Assembly (NCBI RefSeq): GCF_964204865.1 | Contig: NC_135263.1 | Coordinates: forward strand, 17,343,426-17,407,425 | Direction: 5' to 3' | DNA: 64,000 bases | Source of the DNA: Styela clava | Lineage: Eukaryota; Chordata; Ascidiacea; Stolidobranchia; Styelidae | In this document: piece after piece, positions 49,607 through 60,400 of the stretch | How the letters are laid out: the number at the start of each line of letters is the position of its first letter | How positions within the stretch are numbered: position 1 is the first letter of the stretch | Made by a program: the position numbers and the translations under genes | The notes under the pieces: model-generated | Seen by the model: only the letters and a program-made list of their open reading frames with translations | Database searches by the model: none | What the model was told of the DNA's origin: nothing

Positions 49607-51234
49607 AAGTACCTTACCACCCTTAACTCCAGTTTTTTATCAAAAGTTTGGATAAATAGAAATTATTCGAACATCGGTGTATCGGTATCAAATATCAATC
49701 ATATGCACCAACCAATCTGTAAGCATTGCATTGGAGATTTGCAGAGGAGGAGATACACCCTTATTTGTTCGGACTTTACCATATTCCCATTCAGGTTCAT
49801 GCTACTAGAACAATAACTATTATCATACCCAGCTTGGACTGGTAATCTGACAAGAGACCTGGTTTGTCATGTGGACTTGTTCGTCATAATTTTTCAACAT
49901 TCTTATCCTGCAGAATAAATTGAAAAAATCTTCATTTGTTCATGACTTATCTAGCAATGTCCGCATGATTTTATTTCAGGAATCAGTTCAAATCAACTTT
50001 TAGCTGCGAGTTTAGAAGTTCAGATCTAGATATGAATAAAATTCTGCCATTCCTCAGGCTTACTATGAATTTCGACCTCTTTGCATTTGCATTTCTAAAA
50101 GTATAGATAGATACTATTGTGCGAATTCAGAAAAAAATTTCATCTAGAACGTCTTATCAGAGAATTTAGAATATTCAGTTGGTGAATTTATTTAATTCGT
50201 TACGAACATGGTCAACGTTGCTTGTTAGCGTGTGCATAGTTTACAATTTAAAATCGCTGATTACTACCGCGTTTCCCCGAAAATAGGACTCAACAAACAA
50301 GGGTCCTATTTCAATTTTCTTTGGCACTAGATAGAGCTTATTTTGGGGGATGTCATTTATTTTCATTTATCAAAAACAAAATTACAAGAAGAGAATTACG
50401 AGAGTTTTAAGTATACAAAATATGAAAACCGTTGTTCATTACTGGTGTTTATAAATAACATGTTTTTAATTGAAATTTTTACACATTTTCTCCTGCTAGC
50501 AGTCCATGTATTATGAGATTAGTTGGCCAGCTGTTTTTCAGGTGTATTGACTCAATTTGATTGCTTTATTGACTAATTCGGATTCAAGGATGGGAAATGA
50601 ATCCAAGGAAGCCCCAATCGAGCAGTGAGTCTACCCTTCGACAAGTTGAGTGATAGCAAGTCTTAACATTTAGAAAAACAAAATGCGTATTATGAGCGGA
50701 GGGAACAAAATCAATATAAAAGTTCAAAGCTAATCAGAAATTGCGTCCACAACTTCACAAATTTAAAAAACAAATAGGGCCCGTCTTCTAGTGGGTGCCA
50801 GATAGTGAGATTGTTGCGATATCCATAGAAAATACGGATATACCGAAAATAGACAGAAAAGTAACAAACCCAAATTCTAAAACGGAGATTTAATACGCTG
50901 CCGACTTTGCTAGATTACGGTACCTTACATACATAAACAATCAAACCAAACTCATTCAAAATATTAAAAGTAGAAAAACGGGAAAATGTTGGTAATAGGC
51001 TATATGTCTAGTTTAGTGTCGTGTTTTACTTGAATGTCAAGCCAAAATACAGTAGTAGCATAGTTACCTCATGATGAATCATTATGAGGTAACCATGGTA
51101 GTAGTAAGCGACTGCGACCATGACATCGTAGAACCTAAGAATGCTCTTGTGACATCATAGTTCCCAGCAATAAATATAATAATAATAAAGTTACGTTACA
51201 AAGTCTTCCGTTCCGTCGGTTCAGTCGACGAGCA
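49607..51234. other. PLRG1 3' flank and intergenic DNA
   Basis: Contains a likely poly(A) signal and, at about 50270-50350, a CGTTTCCCCGAAAATA segment with a partial inverted partner (TTATTTTGGGGGATG), typical of the end of a small dispersed DNA element. No coding exon is seen. Confidence 0.4.
49914..49919 (+). promoter_or_regulatory. Candidate PLRG1 poly(A) signal
   Basis: AATAAA about 310 bp after the PLRG1 stop, on the same strand, followed by a T-rich stretch. Position is plausible but other sites are possible. Confidence 0.35.
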
Positions 51235-54200
51235 ATGGCGGCGGGACCGGTGTCCGGACAAGACTTTTCTCAAGAATTGTCAGAAGTCCCGGTCTTTATA
51301 TATGTTGCTAGTTGCTGCTTGATAACTATCAGTGTGATCGTTGCATCTTGGCTCGCATACAAGAGAGATTGCAAGCAGTTTTGGGTAAGTATCGAGCGGT
51401 AGAAGTAACTTATTACTTAAGTTGGTCAATGACCTTTATTTCCGAATGAGGGAAACTAAAATAGCTATAGGCCTAGTGTGTATCATAATTTGTGCTTTCT
51501 GATTAAACTATTTAAATGAACACTTATTTAAATGTTGAAGAATAAAGTGACCACCGCTGATTACACAAAAGAAAGAATAGTTATAGGACGGTGATTCACG
51601 GATATCTTTCGCCCTCCTCAAAAACGATTATTAAATGATTAGCTATTACCAAGCCTGATCCATGCTAGCAAATGGCTGAGAACCGATATTCGCAATAAAA
51701 TTTTAAGCAGTACGATACACCAGATGTTTATTCATGTTTAACCCGAATATGCTTATTCAACAAAATATATTTTACAGCACCATGCTGTGCGCTTACCTTC
51801 TCGCATGCCACAACCGTATTGGTATATGATTTCGATTTCCACGGGATGTCGACCCTGGGCAGGACATGAAGGAGATATTTTTCTTCGTATGGTTGGTATG
51901 TGAAATTGTAATAATTCCAATATTGTTACGCTGCCTGTTTTTTTTGGTCATGTTTTCTACATTACTAACATATATTTATCGTGTGAAAAGTAAATGAGGG
52001 GTATTATGTCCCCTTCCCTCATTTATAGAAAAGATATAAAGTTAAATAAATTATAATTGCATTAAGAAACATCAGATAATCTTACCTCTAGCACCTCTTT
52101 TTTGCTGTGCAGTGATTGCAAATTTACGTAAACTAAATATTGGCGATGCCTTCAATTAACTTCCCATGTACTTTTGTATAGTAGGTCTATATCTGGAAAT
52201 ATATAGTAGTATATTCGAATTGTGTCAACATGCGACTGTCTGGCTTCGGGTCATGGCGTTTTCAATTTGTATAAGACGCCACGATTTGTGGCAATCAAGC
52301 GATTTTAGTTTTAAAGTAAAAGCTGGAATGCCTTTCTACATTAGTGATAGCTCAGAGTCAGTCTAGTGAGAAGGTACTTAACTTTAATTATGTATCAACT
52401 ATTCTGCATTCCATCAGGTTCACGAGCAGATAGTCGGACGTTTATAGTCAATGGCGAGGTTCATTCTCGACTGTGGGAAGCCGATTCGCATCTTTATCTC
52501 TATTCATCATCGTGGCCTCTAGGAGAAATTAATTATGTTATTGTTGCATGTCGGTCTGCCAGCCGTAAAAAACGGTGGTATTTGAGCAGCGTGCAAGTAA
52601 AATTTGTTTCATTGGATCCCGAAAAAGAGAAGGTGGGTGCGAAGGTTCCATTACATTTGAACCCACGTACATTTGAACCCATGACAATTGCACCTGTATG
52701 CTATTGCACCTATGGAATTTTTTTTGTTTCACGGATAGTTAAACCCATACAAACCCTAACCCATGGGTTTTAGCACCCGCATATAGATTGAACCTGTGGA
52801 TATACGCATGGGTTCAAATGTACATGGGTTCAAATGTACGGTCACCGTGTGCGAAAAATACCGTTCACGTTTTCCACTCTTACTCTATGTTTATATTTAT
52901 AAATTCAAATTTGAGTCGAAAAGGTCCGAACTGTATATTGATATAAAATATATGGTATATAGTCCATTATTGGAAAAATGATATGTAATTCGTATGTTTC
53001 ATTTGTATAGTGCAGTTGTAGTTGCACACCCCTGCACTATACAAATGCGGTCCACAAGTAAAACTTGTGCGACCCGCGGAGAAGCGTCACTTCTAAATGG
53101 TGGGCGGCCAGCGACACGAGTTTTCTAATTTAATCCAGTATGTGCGAGTAATCCTAATTCCTTTGCGTTGCAATGCCTATTTCTGAGCTTGTACAAAGCG
53201 AACAACGCATGTCACAGGATCAATAACCAAAAATTTTGTGTCTGCAAGTACTAGAAAGCATATTATCAAAGATTGCACACCCCTGGTATGGTGCGTTGAC
53301 TTGTATATATAAAGATAAATCAAAAGCGAGTCTTGATTTATTTTAAATAATATTTAATCTGATCGTCTGAGTAGAACCATTCTGCTCCACTTACAGTTTG
53401 CTTATTTACAATTAATATATATTATGCACACAAATTCAATTTGTGAAAATAACTTGTTTATTTTGCTTTGCGTGATCATGATAAATTATCTCCCAAGGAA
53501 TGGTATTTTCCATACCACGAATGGATCGAAGTATTTCACGATCCAGTGAAAGTTACACTTTGTAACGTGAATCACGATCACGATATCAACAGAAGATTGA
53601 TGCTTGGATGGCTTGGTCGGTGTGTATCAGGTGAGTTAAATATTTGATTATCAACGTCAAAAACCTTTAGGCAAATGGGGACCAATATTGTGGCAACCTA
53701 TGTGCAGTGCAGTGTTTCTCAACCTATGGGTCATGCCCAAAACTGGGTCGCCTGAAAAGTTCCATGACTTTTTTTTTTTTTTAAAAACTCTGAAAGTTAC
53801 TAATTTTATTTTATAGTGAATTTAATTTTATTGCTCAATAGTAATTGCATGTATGGGGAGTATCACTGCGTAAAAAATTGAAAAAGTGAAGCCACGCGTC
53901 GGTTCCAAAAACTCTGATAGAAAACACGCGCAGTTATCTCACTTTAAAGTAATTTTTAGAGAAATAAATGTTCCAGAAAATTGATTGTTTCATATTATTT
54001 ATATTATTCGTATAATTTTGGTCACGTTTAGTATTTGAGCATATCCTTCGTAAGATTTAACAAAATTCATTTTTTCTAATGTGGGTCGCGTAAAAAAATT
54101 GGGGGCCACTGGTTTAGTGTCATTACGTTTTTTCGCAGGTCCGACAGTTTATTTTTCACTGTATCACAAATTAGAATTGGCATAGTTTTTATTTTCACAT

Positions 54201-54737
54201 TTGCAATTGTCCATGACGTGACATGCCCATGACAATTTTTTTTTCATTTTCTTGAAATTGTAGATTTTCATCTGTGGACCTCCATCTTCACACCTATCAA
54301 ATATACAAGCTTTCGACGCAGCGACAGAATTGCATGTATATCTGCACAATTTGCTGGATCATTAATGTATATTGTCGTAATAAATGGCATGATTCCACAG
54401 TTGGGTGCTATTGTTTTGGGATTATTTGGTGCATCCTGTGCTATTGTTCCAGTTGCAACCGCGGAAGCCGTACTACGACGTGTAGAATGGAAGCGAAAGA
54501 TTCTTTTGGAAGATGTTAGATGGTATAAAGGTGCGTTTCTAAAAAATCCTAGCATTATCTTAATGATCTAGATTTGTTATTGTAATAACTCAAAAAATTG
54601 TGCAATATAATTAATGACAGCGGCTGAAGAGGATGACGAGAGTCAAATCACAAAACCTAGGACTTATCGACAATACGTATTAAAACCATCGCATAAGAAA
54701 ATGAACTACAACCTCATGTTTCAGGACGAAAATCCTC
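51235..54737 (+). CDS. Polycystin-1-family protein, N-terminal part (TM, PLAT, two TM)
   Basis: Six exons join in phase: 51235-51384, 51778-51895, 52418-52632, 53498-53630, 54264-54530, 54621-54737. The start MAAGPVSGQDF is followed by a membrane helix (about 19-43, FIYVASCCLITISVIVASWL). A PLAT/LH2 domain follows (about 60-185: YWYMISISTGCRPWAGHEGD, LWEADSHLYLYSSSWPLGEI, RWYLSSVQVKF, EWYFPYHEWI). Next comes HLWTSIFTPIKYTSFRRSDR and two more helices, the arrangement seen after the GPS site in PKD1, PKD1L and PKDREJ proteins. The large ectodomain and GAIN/GPS region are missing: the first exon begins at a good ATG (GCAATGG). The last exon ends in phase 1 (DENPR) and continues, probably into the exons at 57493-63741. 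Small transposons sit in its introns. Confidence 0.7.
52652..52839. mobile_element. Small inverted-repeat element in a PKD1-like intron
   Basis: The left end TACATTTGAACCC is doubled (ACGTACATTTGAACCCATG) and mirrored on the right as CATGGGTTCAAATGTAC, also doubled, about 190 bp in all. It begins 20 bp after the donor of exon 52418-52632, so it sits close to the splice site. Superfamily unknown. Confidence 0.65.
53006..53050. repeat. Short palindrome in a PKD1-like intron
   Basis: TTTGTATAGTGCAG and CTGCACTATACAAA form an exact inverted repeat around TTGTAGTTGCACACCC. A second CACACCCCTGG end occurs near 53275, hinting at a hAT-like element of about 280 bp whose limits I cannot fix. Confidence 0.5.
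53710..54111. mobile_element. hAT-like MITE in a PKD1-like intron
   Basis: The ends CAGTGTTTCTCAACC and GGGGGCCACTG are of hAT type and about 400 bp apart. Flanking 8-mers GTGCAGTG (53702-53709) and GTTTAGTG (54112-54119) agree at six of eight positions, consistent with an aged duplication. GGGTCGCC/GGGTCGCG repeats occur near both ends. Non-coding. Confidence 0.65.
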
Positions 54738-55197
54738 GTAAGTAATATTGATACGTTTATTAGGAGTTTAGTAAATACATATACAGGGAGGCCAAAACGT
54801 AGTAGTACGGATATCTAATCTTTCAGAGTACCGGTTCCATACCGTAGCCTTCCCGAGTTCGACTGATGACCAAATCGCAGCGAACGCGGAACTGCAGAAG
54901 TTGCAAATTTTTATTTTTCATGACGTCAGCAAACCCCAAAAAATAATCACGGTACGGTGCGCATTTTTATTTTAAATACTTCATCACACAAAATACTGAA
55001 TCCCATAGAGCCCCCACATAACATTTTCAAAATAAATACAAAAACATTTCGTGTCCAATAATTTTCGCTCAGTTAAAGTCATTTGTTCGGACTTTTAATC
55101 TTTGATACTATGAATGAACTTTTGCGTATCTCCAACCCACTTTCCGAATTATACGGTTGTACACATGAATAATTACTATTGCTTGTGAAATGAAAAT

Positions 55198-56040
55198 TTA
55201 TTTTTTTGATTTTTTAAGTTTTTTTACAGAAAAAATTTTAGCAATTCTACGGAAAAATCCTTTCTTTTTCTTTGGTTCTTCCTTCGTCTCTGCAATACCA
55301 GATTCTTCTTGTAGTATGTCAGAATCTTGTGTTTCGTTCACAATGGGTTCGCTTGACAAAATGGCCTTTCTTATCTCAGTCTCCAAACTGTGTGATGATG
55401 GTATTGTTGTGTCTAATAAAATAGGTTTGTCTTCAGAACATTTATCGTCGGTATATTTGTATGACGATTCAGGTATGTTTTCGAACGGATTTGGCCAAAT
55501 GTCTTCTTCACTCTTTTTAACAAGCGAGACAGATTCTATCTGTTCATTCTCTGAATGGTCTTGCTGCAACTCAACCTCGATGCGTTTCGTAGGTTCCAAT
55601 TGTCCTGTATCTGTTTTGTTCAAGTTGTCTAGGTTTTCTCGTTCATGGGAATCCAAAGGCGGCGATAGAGCACGTAGCGTGAATATTCTGGGTATTGCGT
55701 AATTGCTTTGGTTATTATTGTCCCAAAAAGTACATCCATTTTGGACAGCCCTGAGTGCAAATATCGCATTTGTACTTTCTTCAGGCCAAGTGACACGAAA
55801 CGAGAATAAATCAATTGAATTGTCTCCTTCTTCCCAGAAAGCTTCCACATCGGCAAAGTTTTCCCATTGATTAAATGTTATTCTGGAGGATACATGTTTC
55901 TCATAAGCGAGATTATGTACTCCAATACGACCAAGTATCTCTCTTTCATCCCAAACTAGATCTGTGAGCGCCACATTTGTGGCATACACCAATTTTCTCC
56001 TTTCCTCAGTATTTGATGATAATTGCTGAATGACATCCAT
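55198..56040 (-). CDS. PPP1R3: Protein phosphatase 1 glycogen-targeting subunit, CBM21 domain
   Basis: These subunits bring protein phosphatase 1 to glycogen and activate glycogen synthase. The 280-aa frame has a CBM21 carbohydrate-binding domain at about residues 30-125: ILGRIGVHNLAYEKHVSSRI, then TFNQWENF, DLFSFRVTWPEE and FALRAVQNGCTFWDNNNQSN. WDNNN is the family hallmark. Upstream, RRKLVYATNVALTDLV aligns with the PP1-binding RVxF region but reads KLVY, a weak version. The C-terminal half is acidic, ends in a Lys-rich tail (KKLKKSKK) and has no known domain. The gene is intronless, and AATAAA overlaps its stop codon. It lies in the opposite orientation between the exons of the polycystin-like gene and the exon chain to its right. 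Which vertebrate PPP1R3 member it matches is not clear. Confidence 0.85.
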   Translation of the reverse strand: MDVIQQLSSNTEERRKLVYATNVALTDLVWDEREILGRIGVHNLAYEKHVSSRITFNQWENFADVEAFWEEGDNSIDLFSFRVTWPEESTNAIFALRAVQNGCTFWDNNNQSNYAIPRIFTLRALSPPLDSHERENLDNLNKTDTGQLEPTKRIEVELQQDHSENEQIESVSLVKKSEEDIWPNPFENIPESSYKYTDDKCSEDKPILLDTTIPSSHSLETEIRKAILSSEPIVNETQDSDILQEESGIAETKEEPKKKKGFFRRIAKIFSVKKLKKSKK

Positions 56041-57492
56041 AGTTGCAGATTACAACCAACATAGATCAAATTTTCTAAAAAATGAAATATTCTTCCTTAT
56101 TTACCATAATTATTTCATCTGTGTGACGTCACAATAGTTGCTGTTGACTGAAATCTGATTTCAAACTCTGTGTGTCATAATTGAATCGTTACCTTCTGCA
56201 GGATGTAAGACAAAATAAGTTATTTAAACAGTAGCGATGGAGATAGGTAACCGGTCAACCGTTATTAAATGGTTAACGGTTAAAATGGAGGTTTATGATG
56301 AATATATATAAAGATTAACCTGAACTTATTTTTATTTCGTGGTTTTTCATTCAACATAATATCACTAATCGGTTTCGTAAACGCCATAAAAATGCAAACA
56401 ATAGCCTGTGTTTGAGCAACATACCTCCAATGTTTTAGCTCAGACCAGAACAAAAAAATCACCACCACCACCAAAAATAGTTCAAATAACAAACTGTTTT
56501 CACACACTTATAAAAAATAGACACTTTTACATTTACGTGGACGGCGAGTATTAGCGCGATTCGGAAATGTTTTAACGGATTGGACGATGCCGTTTTACAA
56601 GAGTTTCTGATGGTAATTTATTATGGATTTGACCCGAGAAACGATACCGCGGTCTTGCGTCACTCTGAAACAAGATCTGTAAATTTATATCCCATCAACT
56701 ATCAACGTAATAAAAAATATACGTGAGTAGCGTTGCGACGGACTCAAAAAATCGAAATCCAATCCAAATTCAGAAGTTGAATGCTTCCACAGCTGCCCAT
56801 TTACTACCTTTCACCGAAGCATACGAAGTGTCCAAATCATTCCTTTCTACGTTTTGTGTGGAATCTCGCCGCTTTTTTGAAAAGAGAGTTGAATACAATA
56901 TTTTTTCGAATAAAAATATAAGTGTAAATCTCAATTAGTATTCAATGGTAGCATAAATTTTGAAAGAACAGATTTTGACGCTTGCGAGAATCAACAGCGC
57001 GCTTTTGCGACGGATAGAAACTTGGAAAGAACAACGGGATCGCAAATGTTCTAATGAAGAAATATTCTTTCTTTCGGTAACCAAGCATTTACGCTTGCGG
57101 AAGAAGTATGGAACAACAAAATTTCTCATAGACGGGCAAAAAAAGAACTGCCCCCGATTCAATCGTAATTCTATAATAGTCATTTTAAGAAAGGCTACTG
57201 AAGATCATTCAGCAATTTCGAGTTCAGTCGAAATAACATAATAAAAACTGAAAGTTTGCCACATAAGGGATATTTAATATTTGAATACAAAATTTAAATT
57301 AGTTGGCATCTCATGGAAAAAAGGGGTTATCGCGAATCTCCATTCACGCAAAGGACCGATCTCGCAAAACGTTCAATCAGAAATCTGTTTTCGCAAATCT
57401 AAAAATACACAAGAATTCTTTTCGCAAATATTACCCCTATATAATATATATCCTATTCTTCGTTTCACATACAATTTCATTTTCTCGAATAG
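56041..57492. other. Non-coding DNA, promoter side of the PPP1R3-like gene
   Basis: Probably contains the promoter of the minus-strand PPP1R3-like gene and an intron of the plus-strand gene. Short frames at 56723-57241 exist on both strands but lack domains and splice sites that fit. It contains the composition CCAATCCAAATTC near 56758, with no clear meaning. Confidence 0.35.
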
Positions 57493-60400
57493 GCAAGAGG
57501 AAGAAGAAGGATAAAAAGTTGACGGAAATAATTGAAGACGATGGCAAATTTTGGCATTGGCTTGATCCAGGTGATATATCATTCAATTCATCATGAATGT
57601 ACTTGTGCACTTTTAACTAAGAAATTTATGTATAGCGTATGGTAGAATACGTGAATTTTTATTTAATTCACATAAGCCCAGATAAAACCTAGGTTGTGAG
57701 ACATAGTTGGCCTCATTGATCTGATGATGAACCACCAAAATGTGCGAAGGATTTTAAAATGTTTTAACCTCAACAAGATTTGTATCTCTTGCTACTATCC
57801 TTGCTACTATCAACCAGGGTATGTTAATTCTAGGTGCAAATTATTAAATTCGGTCATTATAAATTATAATCGTGTATTTTAATGATATACTGTATGATTG
57901 CTACACTAAGGTTAGTAAAGTTACTTTAATTGTTCATTTGTACTTAGTTTAAAACAGGGGTGTGCAACAGGCAGCCTGAGGGCCACGACCTGGCCCGCCA
58001 AGTCAAGTGTGGCCCTATTTGAGACTAACTTTTCCCATCAAGCATAAAATCCTAATGCGACAGTTCATGTTTAAAAAGGCGTTCACATGGGCAAAAATTC
58101 ATAATGTATTTCTTGTCTTGTAGTTGCATTGAATCTTTCGCTGCTTTGCCAGTGCATATATTACTGTAAGGCTAAGTGACAGCCGCATTCTCTTCTCTTT
58201 CCTTACCTGCTAAATTTTTTGTGTGGCTCAGCTAGATGTCTGAAGTTGGTTAGATGATTTCAGTTTTGATCACAAAATCTTGAGTTTGAGTTAATATTCT
58301 TATATTTACCCAGACTAGGTCACCTGCAACCTGTTAAGTTTAGGTCCCAGCAATATTTAAGACTGGTCCGGCAATCGGCCCATTATTTTAATTGAAATAT
58401 AAGTTTTTATTTCTTAGACATTGATCTTCCACCTGTGATTGAAAACAGTCAATCTACAATAAACGTAGTGGAGACAGAATCGAAAAAATCAGTTCAAGAA
58501 GAAGAAGAGGATGAAGAATATACAGAGGACGAAGACGAAGATACTTGGGTATTGATTTGCAACATTGACAATATTGCAATTGGCTGGCTTGTAAACTCTA
58601 CTGTATATATATATCTACACCAGACCAGAGGGCAATATCTGAATATACCGCACAACTTCGACAGCAGACATCGGGGCCCAATATTTTTTAATGCCTTCTC
58701 TTATCTGTTAGGGGGCTGGGTGCAAGACAATTTTCTCAGACTGGGGAGACTCAGCTTGCACATGAGCACTTGCGGACTGATGTTCGAGTTGCTGGAAATA
58801 TCGAGTTGTTCGATGGTCGGGCTCTCAGAGTCACCATAATTTTACATTTTGGCCCATTGCGTTTAACAGTTGTACGTCCATAAAGTGTACGCTAACTAAA
58901 TATGCAGTGTTTTCGATGTGTGAAATACAGTCATACCAGGCAGTTGAATAACTGTCGTCTTTATCACAGAGTCAGTCACCTGCTTAGTCACGCACTTGAC
59001 TCGGATGGGTTGATTGCCCAAAATCCTTATATACTTGGTAGAATGTGCAAAAGAATATTGTTATTTGCAAAATAGTTCGTATTTGGTTAAATTTATTTTC
59101 ATTCCTTAACAAACAAAAATAATCCATTTATGAAAAACTGTAATGGAAATACCAATGAAAAAAAAAGTGTACTCATTTATCTAATCTTTATCTTATTTGT
59201 TACAAGACAGGAAAATTAAAGAAAAAAATGAAAAAGCTTGTTCCTTGGAAAAGTCAAGAAGCAGAAGGTAAGTATTCAATGAATAAATTTAATAGATTAA
59301 TTCACTTTGTTCGATGCCAGGATCATATTAATTTTGATTTTCATATTTTGACAGATTCGGATGCATTAGAACCTGATCAGAAACTTTTGGCAAAAGATTT
59401 TCCACCAGGCAGTTTACCCCCAGAATTGACAGCAACCAAAGCTCACCAGATGGAAAACATCATTCGACCTGTAGCTGTGGAAGATATCCAGGCAGTCAGA
59501 GTTTCTGATGAATTTGGAAGAGAAGGTGTTGTTGACTCAAACAGAAGCGAAGATTCAGGTTTTTTGTATTAAAAAAACAAAAATTTTACATTTGGTGTGA
59601 CTATTATTTGTAATAGGCTGGATGGTCATATAGCAATGAGTCACAACTCAAACAACTTGAGACAATGGTACAGCTATTCTATGATAAAAGAGCGTTCGGA
59701 ATGCATAGTCGTCTGCAATATTGACTAGATGTATTTTTCTTTTGTTTTTGCGCCTGAATTGTCAAAGATTCACAATGTCCTATGATTAAATATTCAAAAA
59801 CGAGCAGAATAGATGCAAATTTCAGTTTGGTATCAGCACAATATTGCTTATGTCTTTATTAAATATTGCATATACTCATCATGTATTGTATATTATCATA
59901 TACAGAGGATGATGAGAAAGGCAAATCCAAGGAGGAAACTATCCTTTACGTTGGAGAAGGTTTTTTGGTTCAGCCGGTTTCTGTGTGGCAGGTATGGATG
60001 TGCATGAAATATCAATAAACTGCAATAGAATTCTTCAAATTTGTTAATTATGAATTTGTCATATATTCAGGTTGACAGCGATTTTTCTATCGACAGTTTA
60101 GATCTGAAGGGAACAGACTTATCTGAATTTACAGCTATGGAGTCTATGCCTGCTGCTGAATTCGAAGGATTTAAGTAAGCAAATTGTACTCACTCTAGGT
60201 TTTCTTTAGGAATTACCCTTTGACGACACTAACTTGCCGTGTGTAGCCTTTCACATTTGCAAAAAATTGTGTCAAATATCATACTTACTAGGACTCAAAC
60301 CTTAGTTTTCTTTACAACAGTCTTTGTCACATATACGTATTTGCATTGCACAATGTAATTCACGTCATAATGCAATGCTATTTAACTCAATTAGAGACTA

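Noticed and set aside
56723-57241. Possible exons upstream of 57493
   Set aside because: The frames lack splice sites of the needed phase and have no recognised motif.
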